A stretch of 64,000 nucleotides of DNA. It comes from Escherichia ruysiae (GTDB lineage: Bacteria; Pseudomonadota; Gammaproteobacteria; Enterobacterales; Enterobacteriaceae). This document shows, one piece after another, positions 21,818-43,945 of this stretch; position 1 is the stretch's first letter; each line of letters opens with the position of its first letter. The DNA lies in NCBI RefSeq assembly GCF_031323975.1, contig NZ_JAVIWS010000001.1:1922001-1986000 (forward strand), given 5' to 3'. The position numbers and the translations under genes were made by a program. Below the pieces are notes generated by a model. It was not told the DNA's origin, did no database searches, and saw nothing but the letters and a program-made list of their open reading frames with translations.

Positions 21818-22322
21818 ATCGCCCACGCACGACCAGCGCCTGATCCAGTTCCCGATACGCCTCAACCAGTTTCTCCAGTGAAACGCGACTTAAACCGCTG
21901 GGATTCGGCAACACCCAAATCTGCGTCGAACCAATGGTGAGCGTTTGTTTCCCCCATTGTGCACCGCGCTGGCTGAATCCCTGTTCATATGCTTGTTTGC
22001 CCAGAATCGCCAACGCTTGCGGCTGATAATCTTCAATTTTTTCAATCAGCTTGCGCCCGCCTGCGTGCAACTCCTGCTTTGAAACTTCATTGGCTTGCAC
22101 CGTTGGACGATCTACCAGTTTGGTAACACCGCAACGATAATCCAGCAGATGCTGCGCTTCCTGTGGCTTCAACTGACGGTCGGTAAATCCGGCCTGATAA
22201 ATCACCTTCCAGAAGCGATTTGCCGGATGGGCAAACGGAAAGCCAGACTCTGCGGAAGAAAGGCCCGGATTGATGCCACAAAACACCACACGCAATCCTG
22301 GCGCAAGAATATCGTCAACCAT
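21816..22322 (-). CDS. mug: G/U mismatch-specific DNA glycosylase Mug
   Basis: Base-excision repair enzyme removing uracil and ethenocytosine opposite G. The ATG at 22320-22322 (MVDDILAPG) gives the usual 168 residues; the upstream 17-codon extension is not part of the family. Motif 1 ([11 protein letters not shown], about 16-26) carries the catalytic Asn, and LPNPSGLSR (about 138-146) is the strand-penetrating loop. It is convergent with rpoD and close upstream of ileX on the other strand. Confidence 0.96.
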   Translation of the reverse strand: MVDDILAPGLRVVFCGINPGLSSAESGFPFAHPANRFWKVIYQAGFTDRQLKPQEAQHLLDYRCGVTKLVDRPTVQANEVSKQELHAGGRKLIEKIEDYQPQALAILGKQAYEQGFSQRGAQWGKQTLTIGSTQIWVLPNPSGLSRVSLEKLVEAYRELDQALVVRGR

Positions 22323-22431
22323 ATTAACTCCTGAACAACACAACCCGCAGGAAGTATAACGAATTGAAAACACGTTGTTTATAAAAACAGCAGCCGCACG
22401 CTAATGGCTGGATCGCGGCACGGAGTTACTT

Positions 22432-22437
22432 TATAAT
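22432..22437 (+). promoter_or_regulatory. Consensus -10 box before ileX
   Basis: A perfect TATAAT ends 10 bases before the tRNA 5' end. The -35 at 17-base spacing (TGGATC) is poor. This is the only promoter candidate seen for ileX. Confidence 0.6.
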
Positions 22438-22447
22438 CCGCTACCAT

Positions 22448-22523
22448 GGCCCCTTAGCTCAGTGGTTAGAGCAGGCGACTCATAATCGCTTGGTCGCTGG
22501 TTCAAGTCCAGCAGGGGCCACCA
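22448..22523 (+). tRNA. ileX: tRNA-Ile(CAU), ileX
   Basis: A 76-base cloverleaf: acceptor GGCCCCT pairing with AGGGGCC, discriminator A, and encoded CCA. The D stem is GCTC/GAGC, the anticodon stem GGCGA/TCGCT with loop CTCATAA (anticodon CAT), and the T arm GCTGG-TTCAAGT-CCAGC. The sequence and position are those of ileX, the minor isoleucine tRNA whose wobble C is changed to lysidine by TilS so that it reads AUA instead of AUG. Confidence 0.95.
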
Positions 22524-22531
22524 GATACCGC

Positions 22532-22562
22532 AAAGGCTGACGAGAAATCGTCAGCCTTTTTT
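22532..22562 (+). terminator. Terminator of ileX
   Basis: The stem AAAGGCTGACGA/TCGTCAGCCTTT is followed by six T, 8 bases after the tRNA. Its T run touches the yqjH stop codon on the other strand. Confidence 0.92.
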
Positions 22563-23335
22563 CATATATCAATCTTTGCGTGCCAGTAAGCCGCTGCGCG
22601 TACCCGCTGTGGGTCATATTGTTCCGCTTCAAAGCGGCGGCTTAAATTCTTAACCACCTTACCTTCGCCGGTTATCCAGATGAAATAATCATCGGCAGGA
22701 ATTTCCAGCTGCGCCAGACGCGCGTCCACCGCCTGCTCATCATGCGCCAGCCACTCGATGTTAAAACCGTCAAGGTGCGCGAGATAATCCTGACAGGCGT
22801 TATCCCGCACGCTGACCAGCGCGGTAACTTGCGGTTTAACGGCAAGTTTGCTCAACGTTTCCAGGCGGCGGCGCAGTGCGGGCATTCCGGATTCATCACA
22901 GACATACAGCTGATACGCGTAATCTTCCGGCACCACCAGCGAACCACGCGGTCCGGCTACTGTGAGTTTATCGCCCGGTTGCGCCTGCATCGCCCAGCCG
23001 CTGGCGACACCGCCGTCATGAATAAAAAAATCGATCGCCAGTTCATGGCGCTGCTCATCATACAGTGGCGTATAGTCGCGCGACGGCGGGCGTGGCCCTT
23101 CCGGCCAGACGATACCCTCTTCTGTTACCGTTGGCGGTACAAAGTGAGCGTCAGGTTGAGGAAAGAAGAGTTTGCTGTGATCGTCAAAGCCGCGCGACGT
23201 AAAACCGTCCAACGCCTCGCCGCCGAGGACAATGCGCTGAAAACTGGCGCTGATGCGCTCAACGCGTAACACGGTCAGTTCACGGAAGCGCAGATCATTG
23301 CGAACGCGCTGTGGGTAGCGGGGAGAGTTATTCAT
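22562..23335 (-). CDS. yqjH: NADPH-dependent ferric-chelate reductase YqjH
   Basis: A 257-residue siderophore-interacting flavoprotein of the ViuB family. It reduces Fe(III) bound to siderophores such as enterobactin so that iron is released in the cytoplasm. The FAD-binding motif is visible as RDYTPL near residue 86. The NADPH domain follows, with VCDESGMPALRR near 165 and FIWITGEG near 222. The last codons run up to the ileX terminator, and the K-12 protein as I recall it is about three residues shorter. It is divergent from yqjI, with operators and a Fur-like box between them. Confidence 0.93.
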   Translation of the reverse strand: MNNSPRYPQRVRNDLRFRELTVLRVERISASFQRIVLGGEALDGFTSRGFDDHSKLFFPQPDAHFVPPTVTEEGIVWPEGPRPPSRDYTPLYDEQRHELAIDFFIHDGGVASGWAMQAQPGDKLTVAGPRGSLVVPEDYAYQLYVCDESGMPALRRRLETLSKLAVKPQVTALVSVRDNACQDYLAHLDGFNIEWLAHDEQAVDARLAQLEIPADDYFIWITGEGKVVKNLSRRFEAEQYDPQRVRAAAYWHAKIDI

Positions 23336-23358
23336 TGTTATCGCCTTCGTGATGGTAA

Positions 23359-23445
23359 TCAGATATATCTAAATAAAATTCGCAAATGATAATGATTGTT
23401 AATCATGATAAATGCAAGCAATTTGTAGAACTGATATATCTGAAG
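23359..23445. promoter_or_regulatory. yqjH control region: two YqjI-type sites around a Fur-like box
   Basis: Two TATATC palindromes (TCAGATATATCTAA at 23359-23372 and CTGATATATCTGA at 23431-23443) flank GCAAATGATAATGATTGTTAATC (in two parts: GCAAATGATAATGATTG and TTAATC, 23382-23404), a good Fur-box match. This fits the known control of yqjH by both the nickel-responsive repressor YqjI and the iron repressor Fur. Confidence 0.75.
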
Positions 23446-23475
23446 TATGTGAAGTCATTCAGCACCGTAGCAAGG

Positions 23476-23511
23476 CTGCCGGATGCGGCGTGAACGCCTT
23501 ATCCGGCCTAC
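23476..23511. repeat. REP element between yqjH and yqjI
   Basis: The unit TGCCGGATGCGGCG-TGAA-CGCCTTATCCGGC is a typical REP palindrome. It lies between the two divergent promoters and may insulate them. Confidence 0.8.
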
Positions 23512-23565
23512 ATGTTGAGTACATCTGAGTTTAAAAATCATTTTTGTACTTGCAGTAATGCTCAT

Positions 23566-23591
23566 ATCAGATATAAATTAGATATATCTAA
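23566..23591 (+). promoter_or_regulatory. YqjI operator before its own gene
   Basis: The palindrome TTAGATATATCTAA (23578-23591) is preceded by a second half-like TATCAGATATA. It is the same motif seen before yqjH, 20 bases before the yqjI start codon, consistent with autorepression. Confidence 0.75.
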
Positions 23592-23611
23592 TTAAGCAAA
23601 AGGAGGCTGAT

Positions 23612-24235
23612 ATGAGCCATCATCACGAAGGGTGTTGTAAACATGAAGGCCAGCCACGCCATGAAGGCTGCTGTAAAGGTGAGAAGTCAGAACACGAGCA
23701 CTGCGGGCACGGTCACCAGCATGAACACGGTCAATGCTGCGGTGGTCGCCACGGTCGCGGCGGCGGTCGTCGGCAGCGTTTCTTTGGTCACGGTGAATTG
23801 CGCCTGGTGATTCTGGATATTCTCTCGCGCGATGACAGCCACGGTTATGAGTTGATTAAAGCGATTGAGAATCTGACCCAGGGGAATTACACCCCAAGCC
23901 CGGGCGTCATCTACCCGACGCTGGATTTTCTCCAGGAGCAGTCGCTAATTACCATCCGCGAAGAGGAAGGCGGCAAAAAACAGATTGCGCTGACCGAACA
24001 GGGCGCGCAGTGGCTGGAAGAAAACCGCGAACAAGTGGAGATGATTGAGGAACGCATCAAAGCGCGTTGCGTTGGTGCGGCGCTGCGCCAGAACCCGCAA
24101 ATGAAGCGGGCGCTGGATAATTTTAAAGCGGTGCTGGACCTACGTGTCAACCAGAGCGATATTACCGACGCGCAGATAAAAAAGATCATTGCGGTGATCG
24201 ACCGCGCCGCTTTTGATATTACGCAACTGGATTAA
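23612..24235 (+). CDS. yqjI: Nickel-responsive PadR-family repressor YqjI
   Basis: A 207-residue regulator. The first 45 residues form a very His- and Cys-rich metal-binding extension (MSHHHEGCCKHEGQPRHEGC and HEHCGHGHQHEHGQCC). A PadR winged helix domain (about 55-135, HGELRLVILDILSRDDSHGYEL then PSPGVIYPTLDFL) and a C-terminal helical dimer region follow. The known protein represses itself and yqjH and is inactivated by excess nickel, linking nickel load to iron reduction. The ribosome site AAAGGAGG is strong. Confidence 0.95.
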   Translation: MSHHHEGCCKHEGQPRHEGCCKGEKSEHEHCGHGHQHEHGQCCGGRHGRGGGRRQRFFGHGELRLVILDILSRDDSHGYELIKAIENLTQGNYTPSPGVIYPTLDFLQEQSLITIREEEGGKKQIALTEQGAQWLEENREQVEMIEERIKARCVGAALRQNPQMKRALDNFKAVLDLRVNQSDITDAQIKKIIAVIDRAAFDITQLD

Positions 24236-24243
24236 TCACCGAT

Positions 24244-24444
24244 TGCCGGATGCGGCGTAAACACCTTATCCGCCTACACCCGTCCACAGGACTGATAAGA
24301 TGCGTCAGCATCGCATCAGGCATTGTGTACCAACCGCCGGATGCGGCGTGAACGCCTTATCCGGCCTACACCCGTTCGTAAAACTGATAAGATGCGCCAG
24401 CATCGCATCAGGCATTGTGCTCCAACTGCCGGATGCGGCATACC
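24244..24444. repeat. BIME: cluster of REP units between yqjI and aer
   Basis: Alternating REP units: ATTGCCGGATGCGGCG then GATGCGTCAGCATCGCATCAGGC, repeated twice and ending with TGCCGGATGCGGCA. It is a typical bacterial interspersed mosaic element filling the convergent gap between yqjI and aer. The two middle copies are almost identical to each other. Confidence 0.9.
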
Positions 24445-24446
24445 GA

Positions 24447-25967
24447 TTAATGCAGCACCGTCACCGCGTCTTCCAGTCGGCTGGCGCGGTGTTTTACCAT
24501 CGCCGACACCTGCGCGCTCTCCTCCACTAGCTCGGCGTTTTTCTGGGTGATCAGGTTAAGCTCATCTACCGCACGGGTCAGGCTGGAAAGCCCATCAGCC
24601 TGTTCCAGCGTTGAATGGCTAATCTGAGCAATTAACTGGGTGACGTTTTTTACCTGCACCACAATATCGTCCATCGTCCGCCCGGCGGCGTGTACCTGTT
24701 GCGAACCGGATTGCACCTTATCTGCACTGGCATCAATTAGCTTGCGAATATCGTTGGCAGCATTGGCGCTACGGCTGGCTAAATGACGTACCTCCCCAGC
24801 CACCACCGCGAAACCTTTGCCTTGTTCTCCGGCGCGCGCCGCTTCCACCGCCGCATTCAGGGCGAGGATATTGGTCTGAAACGCAATATCGTTAATCAGC
24901 GAAGTTATGGTGCCAATGCGCTGGGTACTGTCGGCGATATCGTCCATCGTTTTGATCACCGTGGTCATCGCTTCCCCGCCCTGCACTGCTGCATTACTGG
25001 CAGTGATAGAAAGTTTATCGGCAGCCGACGCCGTAGCAGAGTTCTGTTTCACCGACGCCGCCATCTGGTTCATGGTCGCCACCGTTTGCTGAACGTTATC
25101 AACTGTCTGCTGGGTATGTTCGTTCAGTTCATCAGTGCCTTTCGCCAGCGTCTCGCTGCCGTTTCTGACACTGGACACCTGGCTTGAGACATCATTAATT
25201 AGCCAACGGCACATCAGGCCAAGTTGCCCTACCGCGCGTAATGTCAGCCCCAGCTCATCGCTGCGATTCAAATGCTCAACACTATTACGTTCTCCGGTCG
25301 CCACCTTCAGTGCCTGACGGGCAACATTTTCTATCGGGCGTACAATCTGCCATTCAAAACAGGCACTTGCCAACAACATCACTAGCGCACAGAGGAAATA
25401 CGTCACCACCGGGGCAGCAACAAACCAGAGCATTGCCGCCAGCACGATAAACATCAGCGCCATCACTCCACGCGCCCGCCAGCGAAGCGGCAATGAAGGC
25501 TGTTTTCCCAGCCAGCCTTTACGCACCACCAGACCTTTATGAATACGCTTATTTGTACGTCCGGCATTCAGCGCCTTGTACAGCGGCTCTACCGCTGCGA
25601 TCTCGTCATCCGTCGCCCGTGTACGAATCGACATATAACCACTGATTTTGCCCTCACGCACCATCGGCACCACATTCGCCCGCACCCAATAATGATCGCC
25701 ATTTTTGTGCCGATTTTTCACAATACCACTCCAGGGTTCCCCCTGCTTCAGGGTGTACCACATATCAGCAAAGGCCGCTTTCGGCATATCCGGATGGCGC
25801 ACCATGTTATGCGGCTGTCCCTGTAACTCTTGCAAGGTATAGCCGCTAACCTGCACAAAAGTGTCATTAGCATGTGTGATATAGCTTTGTAGATTGGTAG
25901 TAGACATCAGAGTGGTATCGTCAGCCAGCGGGATATTTTGCTGGGTGACATACGGATGAGAAGACAT
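24447..25967 (-). CDS. aer: Aerotaxis and redox receptor Aer
   Basis: Membrane receptor of 506 residues that senses redox state through FAD and signals to CheA/CheW to guide cells to oxygen. The N-terminal PAS domain (about 1-120, with [15 protein letters not shown] and the NMVRHPDMP stretch) binds FAD. A hydrophobic hairpin (about 166-205) anchors it without a periplasmic sensor domain. A HAMP region and the MCP signalling hairpin follow, whose tip [28 protein letters not shown] is the CheA/CheW contact. Unlike Tsr or Tar, no methylation-dependent pentapeptide tail is present. A sigma-28 promoter lies upstream. Confidence 0.97.
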   Translation of the reverse strand: MSSHPYVTQQNIPLADDTTLMSTTNLQSYITHANDTFVQVSGYTLQELQGQPHNMVRHPDMPKAAFADMWYTLKQGEPWSGIVKNRHKNGDHYWVRANVVPMVREGKISGYMSIRTRATDDEIAAVEPLYKALNAGRTNKRIHKGLVVRKGWLGKQPSLPLRWRARGVMALMFIVLAAMLWFVAAPVVTYFLCALVMLLASACFEWQIVRPIENVARQALKVATGERNSVEHLNRSDELGLTLRAVGQLGLMCRWLINDVSSQVSSVRNGSETLAKGTDELNEHTQQTVDNVQQTVATMNQMAASVKQNSATASAADKLSITASNAAVQGGEAMTTVIKTMDDIADSTQRIGTITSLINDIAFQTNILALNAAVEAARAGEQGKGFAVVAGEVRHLASRSANAANDIRKLIDASADKVQSGSQQVHAAGRTMDDIVVQVKNVTQLIAQISHSTLEQADGLSSLTRAVDELNLITQKNAELVEESAQVSAMVKHRASRLEDAVTVLH

Positions 25968-26016
25968 AATCGCGTCCTGTGCAGGTTATATTGTTGTTAA
26001 CTTCTTGTCAGAAGTT

Positions 26017-26043
26017 ATGTCGGCTCCGGTGAGGTTATCTTTA
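26017..26043 (-). promoter_or_regulatory. Sigma-28 (FliA) promoter of aer
   Basis: On the minus strand TAAAGATA (26036-26043), an 11-base spacer and GCCGACAT (26017-26024) match the flagellar sigma consensus TAAA...GCCGATAA closely. It lies 50 bases before the aer start codon, placing aer in the flagellar/chemotaxis regulon. Confidence 0.85.
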
Positions 26044-26161
26044 GTGGTTTAATTTGATTTAGATCGCAATTTTCGATTAAAGCACAAAACCTAATTCCTT
26101 GATTTAAAATACTTTCACTTGGGTACTATCCCGGCACGTTTATTATATTGCCCAACAATCA

Positions 26162-26209
26162 GGCAATTATTGCCCTGACATAGTGCATTTCCTCCTGGAT
26201 AGCAGGAGG
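26162..26209. promoter_or_regulatory. Two palindromes upstream of the patA sigma-54 promoter
   Basis: GGCAATTATTGCC (26162-26174) is a perfect 13-base palindrome. CCTCCTG-GATAG-CAGGAGG (26191-26209) is a perfect 7-bp inverted repeat. They lie about 115-160 bases upstream of the sigma-54 promoter, the distance expected for enhancer-type elements, but neither matches the NtrC consensus well. Function unknown. Confidence 0.4.
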
Positions 26210-26274
26210 TGCGCCCGATAAAAATCGTGCAAAATAACGGCAAGTGTTAACAAATAGCATTAAATATTGCATGA

Positions 26275-27765
<1,491 letters not shown>

Positions 27766-27773
27766 TATCAATT

Positions 27774-27800
27774 CGGATGGCGATGCAACGTCGCCATCCG
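27774..27800. terminator. Hairpin between convergent patA and ygjH
   Basis: A perfect 10-bp stem CGGATGGCGA/TCGCCATCCG with a 7-base loop lies directly after the patA stop. The downstream T content is modest (ATCTCTTTAT), so it is a probable shared terminator. Confidence 0.6.
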
Positions 27801-27806
27801 ATCTCT

Positions 27807-28151
<345 letters not shown>

Positions 28152-28154
28152 TCA

Positions 28155-28237
<83 letters not shown>

Positions 28238-28238
28238 A

Positions 28239-38131
<9,893 letters not shown>

Positions 38132-38140
38132 TTTTCAACG

Positions 38141-38230
<90 letters not shown>

Positions 38231-38329
38231 CCCCCGGGCGTATTCTTTTTGAATCCCATCACAAACCCCGCATTCCCCTTTTCCCTTTTCCCCGGCGACG
38301 GCTAAATTAGAACTCATCCGACCACATAA

Positions 38330-40375
<2,046 letters not shown>

Positions 40376-40390
40376 ATCGTTATTTGACGT

Positions 40391-40421
40391 GCCGGATGCT
40401 GCGTTCATGCCGCATCCGGCA
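40391..40421. repeat. REP element between fadH and higA
   Basis: GCCGGATGCTGCG-TTCA-TGCCGCATCCGGC, a REP palindrome in the convergent gap. Confidence 0.8.
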
Positions 40422-40427
40422 GTTGCA

Positions 40428-40844
40428 TTAATCAATAAACAAGGCGGGAGAAATACCGAATCGCGCTGCCAGTTTTTTAGCGTGTTCCAGCGTTAATTTC
40501 CTCTTCCCGTTCAAAACGCGTGACACCATCGACTTGCTACCAATTTCCGGCAGATCGGAAAGGGTTAAACCGTATTGATCCATCAGGGTACGAATCACAG
40601 CAACACCACCTGGCATGGCTTGAGCCATGGCATTAAATTCAGCAAATTCGGGCGCTGATTCTTCCCACGCGGTTATTTTGGCACACACCAGATCCAGCAA
40701 GGGATTTTCAGGATCGTTAAGCAGCAGATGATCGACCAGTTCCAGCGCCTGGGCGTATTGTTCTTCGTTCTGGATACCCGCCAGAAAAGGTGCCACAGCA
40801 GTTAGCTTTTCTCCCGCCTGCAAGATGTCGGCAATCGCAATCAT
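40428..40844 (-). CDS. higA: HigA antitoxin
   Basis: A 138-residue antitoxin and autorepressor of the type II HigBA module, formerly YgjM. The helix-turn-helix lies in the C-terminal half (YGLTLSDLPEIGSKSMVSRVLNGKR, about 90-114), and the N-terminal part makes the helical toxin contact. The gene follows higB, the reversed toxin-first order typical of hig loci, and overlaps its stop as ATGA. It probably binds the twin repeats upstream of higB. Confidence 0.94.
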   Translation of the reverse strand: MIAIADILQAGEKLTAVAPFLAGIQNEEQYAQALELVDHLLLNDPENPLLDLVCAKITAWEESAPEFAEFNAMAQAMPGGVAVIRTLMDQYGLTLSDLPEIGSKSMVSRVLNGKRKLTLEHAKKLAARFGISPALFID

Positions 40845-41155
40845 TTTTTCCCCTTAGTACGATGAATGGCGGTAAAGAAATCGTATTCTTTGTGCGTCAT
40901 AACTTCGCGTATGTAGCACTTTTGCGATTCAAAAAAGACCATTGCGACAACACGTAATTCATTGCCCCCGACATTGAAAACATAATGCTTATCCAGATAT
41001 TTGAAGTTATCCAGAGATGGGAACACTGCTTTTAATGACTCAGGTTTTTTGAAATATCCCTTAGCAATCGTGTTCCCCAAAGCCACCAGCTCCGTTTTGT
41101 GTTGCGGGTATTTTTCCGCAGCATCTTTCAGTGCTTTTTGAGTGATCAGGTGCAT
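40841..41155 (-). CDS. higB: HigB mRNA interferase toxin
   Basis: A 104-residue RelE-superfamily toxin, formerly YgjN, that cleaves mRNA on the ribosome. It shows the compact basic fold pattern (FPSLDNFKYLDKHYVFNVGGNELRVVAMVFFESQKCYIREVMTHKEYD). The catalytic region ends in the family's HKEYD stretch. It is first in the minus-strand pair; the antitoxin gene is translationally coupled to it. Both frames are intact, so the module should be active. Confidence 0.94.
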   Translation of the reverse strand: MHLITQKALKDAAEKYPQHKTELVALGNTIAKGYFKKPESLKAVFPSLDNFKYLDKHYVFNVGGNELRVVAMVFFESQKCYIREVMTHKEYDFFTAIHRTKGKK

Positions 41156-41169
41156 TCTTCATCATGTCC

Positions 41170-41214
41170 GTTGACAAATTGGCAATATGATAACATTCGT
41201 TGACAGATTGGCAA
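41170..41214 (-). promoter_or_regulatory. Twin direct-repeat operator of higBA
   Basis: GTTGACAAATTGGCAA (41170-41185) and GTTGACAGATTGGCAA (41199-41214) differ at one base in 16 and are 29 bases apart start to start. They begin 15 bases upstream of the higB start codon, as expected for HigA autorepression. Confidence 0.75.
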
Positions 41215-41336
41215 CGAATGAATTTATCTGTATGACGGAAGAATAAACGTTGAGAAATGCCAAACAAGAGAATGCAGGGGGCGGTGACAGGGATTTTTTG
41301 TTTTATGGAAGCGAGATTCCAGAAATGAGCAGCATT

Positions 41337-41358
41337 GCCGGATGCGCCGCATCCGGCA
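41337..41358. repeat. Short REP element before rlmG 3' end
   Basis: GCCGGATGCG-CC-GCATCCGGC, a compact REP palindrome with an almost loopless centre, just past the rlmG stop. Confidence 0.75.
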
Positions 41359-41372
41359 GGTAGTTGCCAATC

Positions 41373-42509
41373 TTACCGACGACGCCCCAGCTTCACCGCT
41401 TTCAGCACCACAAATTTATTATTCGTAGCAATAGTGGTGCAGTTGCCGAAAATTTTCTTCAGTTTATGGAAGTAATCCAGATGGCGGTTGGCAACGATAT
41501 ACAGCTCACCGTTGATTTTCAGGCAGCGGCGGGCGTGGTGGAACATCTCCCAGGCGACGTTATCGGTCAGCGCATGTTGCTGATGAAACGGCGGGTTGCA
41601 GAGCACAGCATTAAAGCGGAAAGGCTCCACGCCGGAGAGCGCGTTGTTGATCATAAACTCGCAGCGATCCAACGCCTCTGGCATGTTGGTTTCTACATTC
41701 AAACGGCTGGAAGCAACCGCCATCGGTGATTCATCGACAAACACCACTTTCGCCTGCGGGTTTTTATCGAGCAATGTCAGGCCAATAACGCCGTTACCAC
41801 AGCCGAGATCGACAATCTCACCTTCGAGGTTCTCCGGCAGATGCTGCATAAAGAAGCGCGCGCCAATATCCAGCCCGGTGCGGGAGAAGACATTCGCGTG
41901 ATTGTGGATAGTCCAGTCAGTACCTTCCAGCTTCCAGCTAACGGTCTGCGGCGCATCGGCCAGCGTCGGCTCGTTGAAAGTGCAATTAATCAGGCGCGCT
42001 TTTTTCCATGCCAGCGTGGTGGTGGTCGGGCCGAGCACTTTTTCGAACAGTTCCAGCGTGGAAGTGTGAATGTCACGGGCTTTGGCACCGGCAATAATAC
42101 GCGTATCCGACGTGACCACTTTGCGCAGCGCACGCAGTTGCTGTTCCAGCAATGCCAGTGTTTTCGGTACTTTGATCAGCACCACACCCGGCTGTTGCGG
42201 GTAGTCGGCAGTGCTGTCGAGAAACTTCACACTCGACTCATCAATCCCGTTGAGACGTAAATTCTCGCGCGTTGCCAGTTCGCTGATATACGAGTCGCCA
42301 ATGCTGTACGGCTTATGTTCTGCCAGCGCACAGCTTAATGCGCCAAAAGCATCATTCAGGATCAACACCGGGCCGCAGATTTCTGTGTCGTCCAACTGTT
42401 GCAGCAGATATTCATCCGCCGCTTCCCACGCCTGTAGCGGGTTAACGTCATCCGTCGCCGGAAAACGTTGTAGTGTCAGTGAACGGAAACCGTTGTCTAA
42501 GTGGCTCAT
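41373..42509 (-). CDS. rlmG: 23S rRNA m2G1835 methyltransferase RlmG
   Basis: SAM-dependent enzyme that methylates G1835 of 23S rRNA, formerly YgjO. The 378 residues comprise a degenerate N-terminal methyltransferase-like domain and an active C-terminal domain. The latter carries the SAM motif [17 protein letters not shown] (near 234) and the catalytic NPPFHQQ (near 310), as in the RsmC family. GGAGGGCC supports the start at 42509. It is divergent from ygjP with a short gap of 84 bases. Confidence 0.96.
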   Translation of the reverse strand: MSHLDNGFRSLTLQRFPATDDVNPLQAWEAADEYLLQQLDDTEICGPVLILNDAFGALSCALAEHKPYSIGDSYISELATRENLRLNGIDESSVKFLDSTADYPQQPGVVLIKVPKTLALLEQQLRALRKVVTSDTRIIAGAKARDIHTSTLELFEKVLGPTTTTLAWKKARLINCTFNEPTLADAPQTVSWKLEGTDWTIHNHANVFSRTGLDIGARFFMQHLPENLEGEIVDLGCGNGVIGLTLLDKNPQAKVVFVDESPMAVASSRLNVETNMPEALDRCEFMINNALSGVEPFRFNAVLCNPPFHQQHALTDNVAWEMFHHARRCLKINGELYIVANRHLDYFHKLKKIFGNCTTIATNNKFVVLKAVKLGRRR

Positions 42510-42593
42510 CGGCCCTCCTGAATGATAAAATTTCGACGTTGCCCCTGAAAAGGGTGCGTGAGTATACCCTTTTTCTCTTTTTCGTGGGCGGTT

Positions 42594-43097
42594 ATGAGCA
42601 ATCTTACTTATCTTCAGGGTTATCCCGAGCAGCTACTTTCCCAGGTGCGCACGCTGATTAATGAACAACGTCTGGGCGATGTGCTGGCAAAACGCTATCC
42701 GGGAACGCACGACTACGCCACCGATAAAGCCCTCTGGCAATATACCCAGGATCTGAAAAATCAGTTTCTGCGCAATGCCCCGCCGATCAATAAAGTGATG
42801 TATGACAACAAGATCCATGTGCTAAAAAACGCGCTCGGGTTACATACCGCTGTTTCTCGTGTGCAGGGCGGCAAGCTGAAAGCGAAAGCAGAGATCCGCG
42901 TCGCTACCGTGTTTCGCAACGCGCCGGAACCGTTTTTACGTATGATCGTCGTCCATGAACTGGCGCATCTGAAAGAGAAAGAGCACAACAAAGCGTTCTA
43001 TCAATTGTGTTGCCATATGGAACCGCAGTACCACCAGCTTGAGTTTGACACCCGGCTGTGGCTAACGCAGTTGTCGCTTGAGCAGGACAAAATCTGA
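42594..43097 (+). CDS. ygjP: YgjP-like metallopeptidase-fold protein
   Basis: A 167-residue protein of the YgjP/DUF45 family, starting at ATG 42594 ([11 protein letters not shown]). A 12-codon upstream extension is unlikely. The [16 protein letters not shown] segment near 115 is an HExxH zinc-site signature with a downstream His, as in SprT/WLM-type gluzincins. The E. coli protein has been linked to metal-dependent phosphatase or peptidase folds without a firm function. I make no stronger claim. Confidence 0.88.
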   Translation: MSNLTYLQGYPEQLLSQVRTLINEQRLGDVLAKRYPGTHDYATDKALWQYTQDLKNQFLRNAPPINKVMYDNKIHVLKNALGLHTAVSRVQGGKLKAKAEIRVATVFRNAPEPFLRMIVVHELAHLKEKEHNKAFYQLCCHMEPQYHQLEFDTRLWLTQLSLEQDKI

Positions 43098-43174
43098 AAA
43101 TGATGCCAGACGTTATATTTTCAACCATTAACGCCTAAAATCGACGCCCCCTCTTTTCGTTAAGGATAACGACC

Positions 43175-43867
43175 ATGCTGCGCGCATTTGCTCGCCTTCT
43201 TCGCCGCGTTTGTTTTTCTCGCCGGACTCTTAAAATTGCCTGTTTATTGTTGCTTGTGGCAGGAGCGACCATTTTTATCGCCGATCGCGCAATGGTCACC
43301 GCCAGCAAGCAGCTGACCTGGAGCGATATCAACGCCGTTCCGGCGCGTAACGTGGGTTTATTGCTGGGGGCGAGACCGGGTAATCGCTACTTTACCCGAC
43401 GCATTGATACCGCAGCAGCGTTGTACCATGCCGGAAAAGTGAAATGGCTGCTGGTAAGTGGCGATAACGGACGTAAAAATTACGATGAAGCATCAGGCAT
43501 GCAGCAGGCCTTGATCGCTAAAGGCGTACCGGCGAAAGTGATCTTCTGCGACTATGCCGGATTCTCAACGCTGGATTCGGTAGTGCGTGCCAAAAAGGTG
43601 TTTGGGGAAAACCATATCACCATTATTTCGCAAGAATTTCATAACCAACGCGCCATCTGGCTGGCAAAACAGTACGGTATCGACGCTATCGGGTTTAACG
43701 CGCCAGACCTCAATATGAAGCACGGCTTTTATACTCAACTGCGGGAGAAACTCGCTCGTGTCAGTGCGTTGATTGACGCGAAAATCCTCCATCGCCAGCC
43801 GAAATATCTCGGGCCATCGGTCATGATTGGGCCGTTTAGTGAGCATGGCTGTCCGGCGAAAGAATAA
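43175..43867 (+). CDS. ygjQ: SanA/ElyC-type DUF218 membrane protein YgjQ
   Basis: A 230-residue protein. A basic N terminus and one membrane helix (about 23-45, [17 protein letters not shown]) precede a DUF218 domain with [26 protein letters not shown] and [17 protein letters not shown], the family's Ser-Gly-Asp and His-x-x-Arg features. SanA relatives contribute to envelope barrier function; the YgjQ role is unproven. The domain should lie in the periplasm. Confidence 0.88.
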   Translation: MLRAFARLLRRVCFSRRTLKIACLLLLVAGATIFIADRAMVTASKQLTWSDINAVPARNVGLLLGARPGNRYFTRRIDTAAALYHAGKVKWLLVSGDNGRKNYDEASGMQQALIAKGVPAKVIFCDYAGFSTLDSVVRAKKVFGENHITIISQEFHNQRAIWLAKQYGIDAIGFNAPDLNMKHGFYTQLREKLARVSALIDAKILHRQPKYLGPSVMIGPFSEHGCPAKE

Positions 43868-43945
43868 TGCGTATCTGCGCACGTCGAAGATGAAAAAGGC
43901 GTGCTACATTGACGACAGAATCCCTTTATGGAGTATCCACGCGTT

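Noticed and set aside
22532..22562. Possible truncation of yqjH by the ileX terminator
   Set aside because: The yqjH frame ends with a proper TGA next to the T run, and all domains are present; only a few C-terminal residues may differ from K-12.
24244..24444. Repeats between yqjI and aer considered as a CRISPR array
   Set aside because: The units are palindromic REP sequences in alternating orientation with conserved, not unique, spacers, and no cas genes are present.
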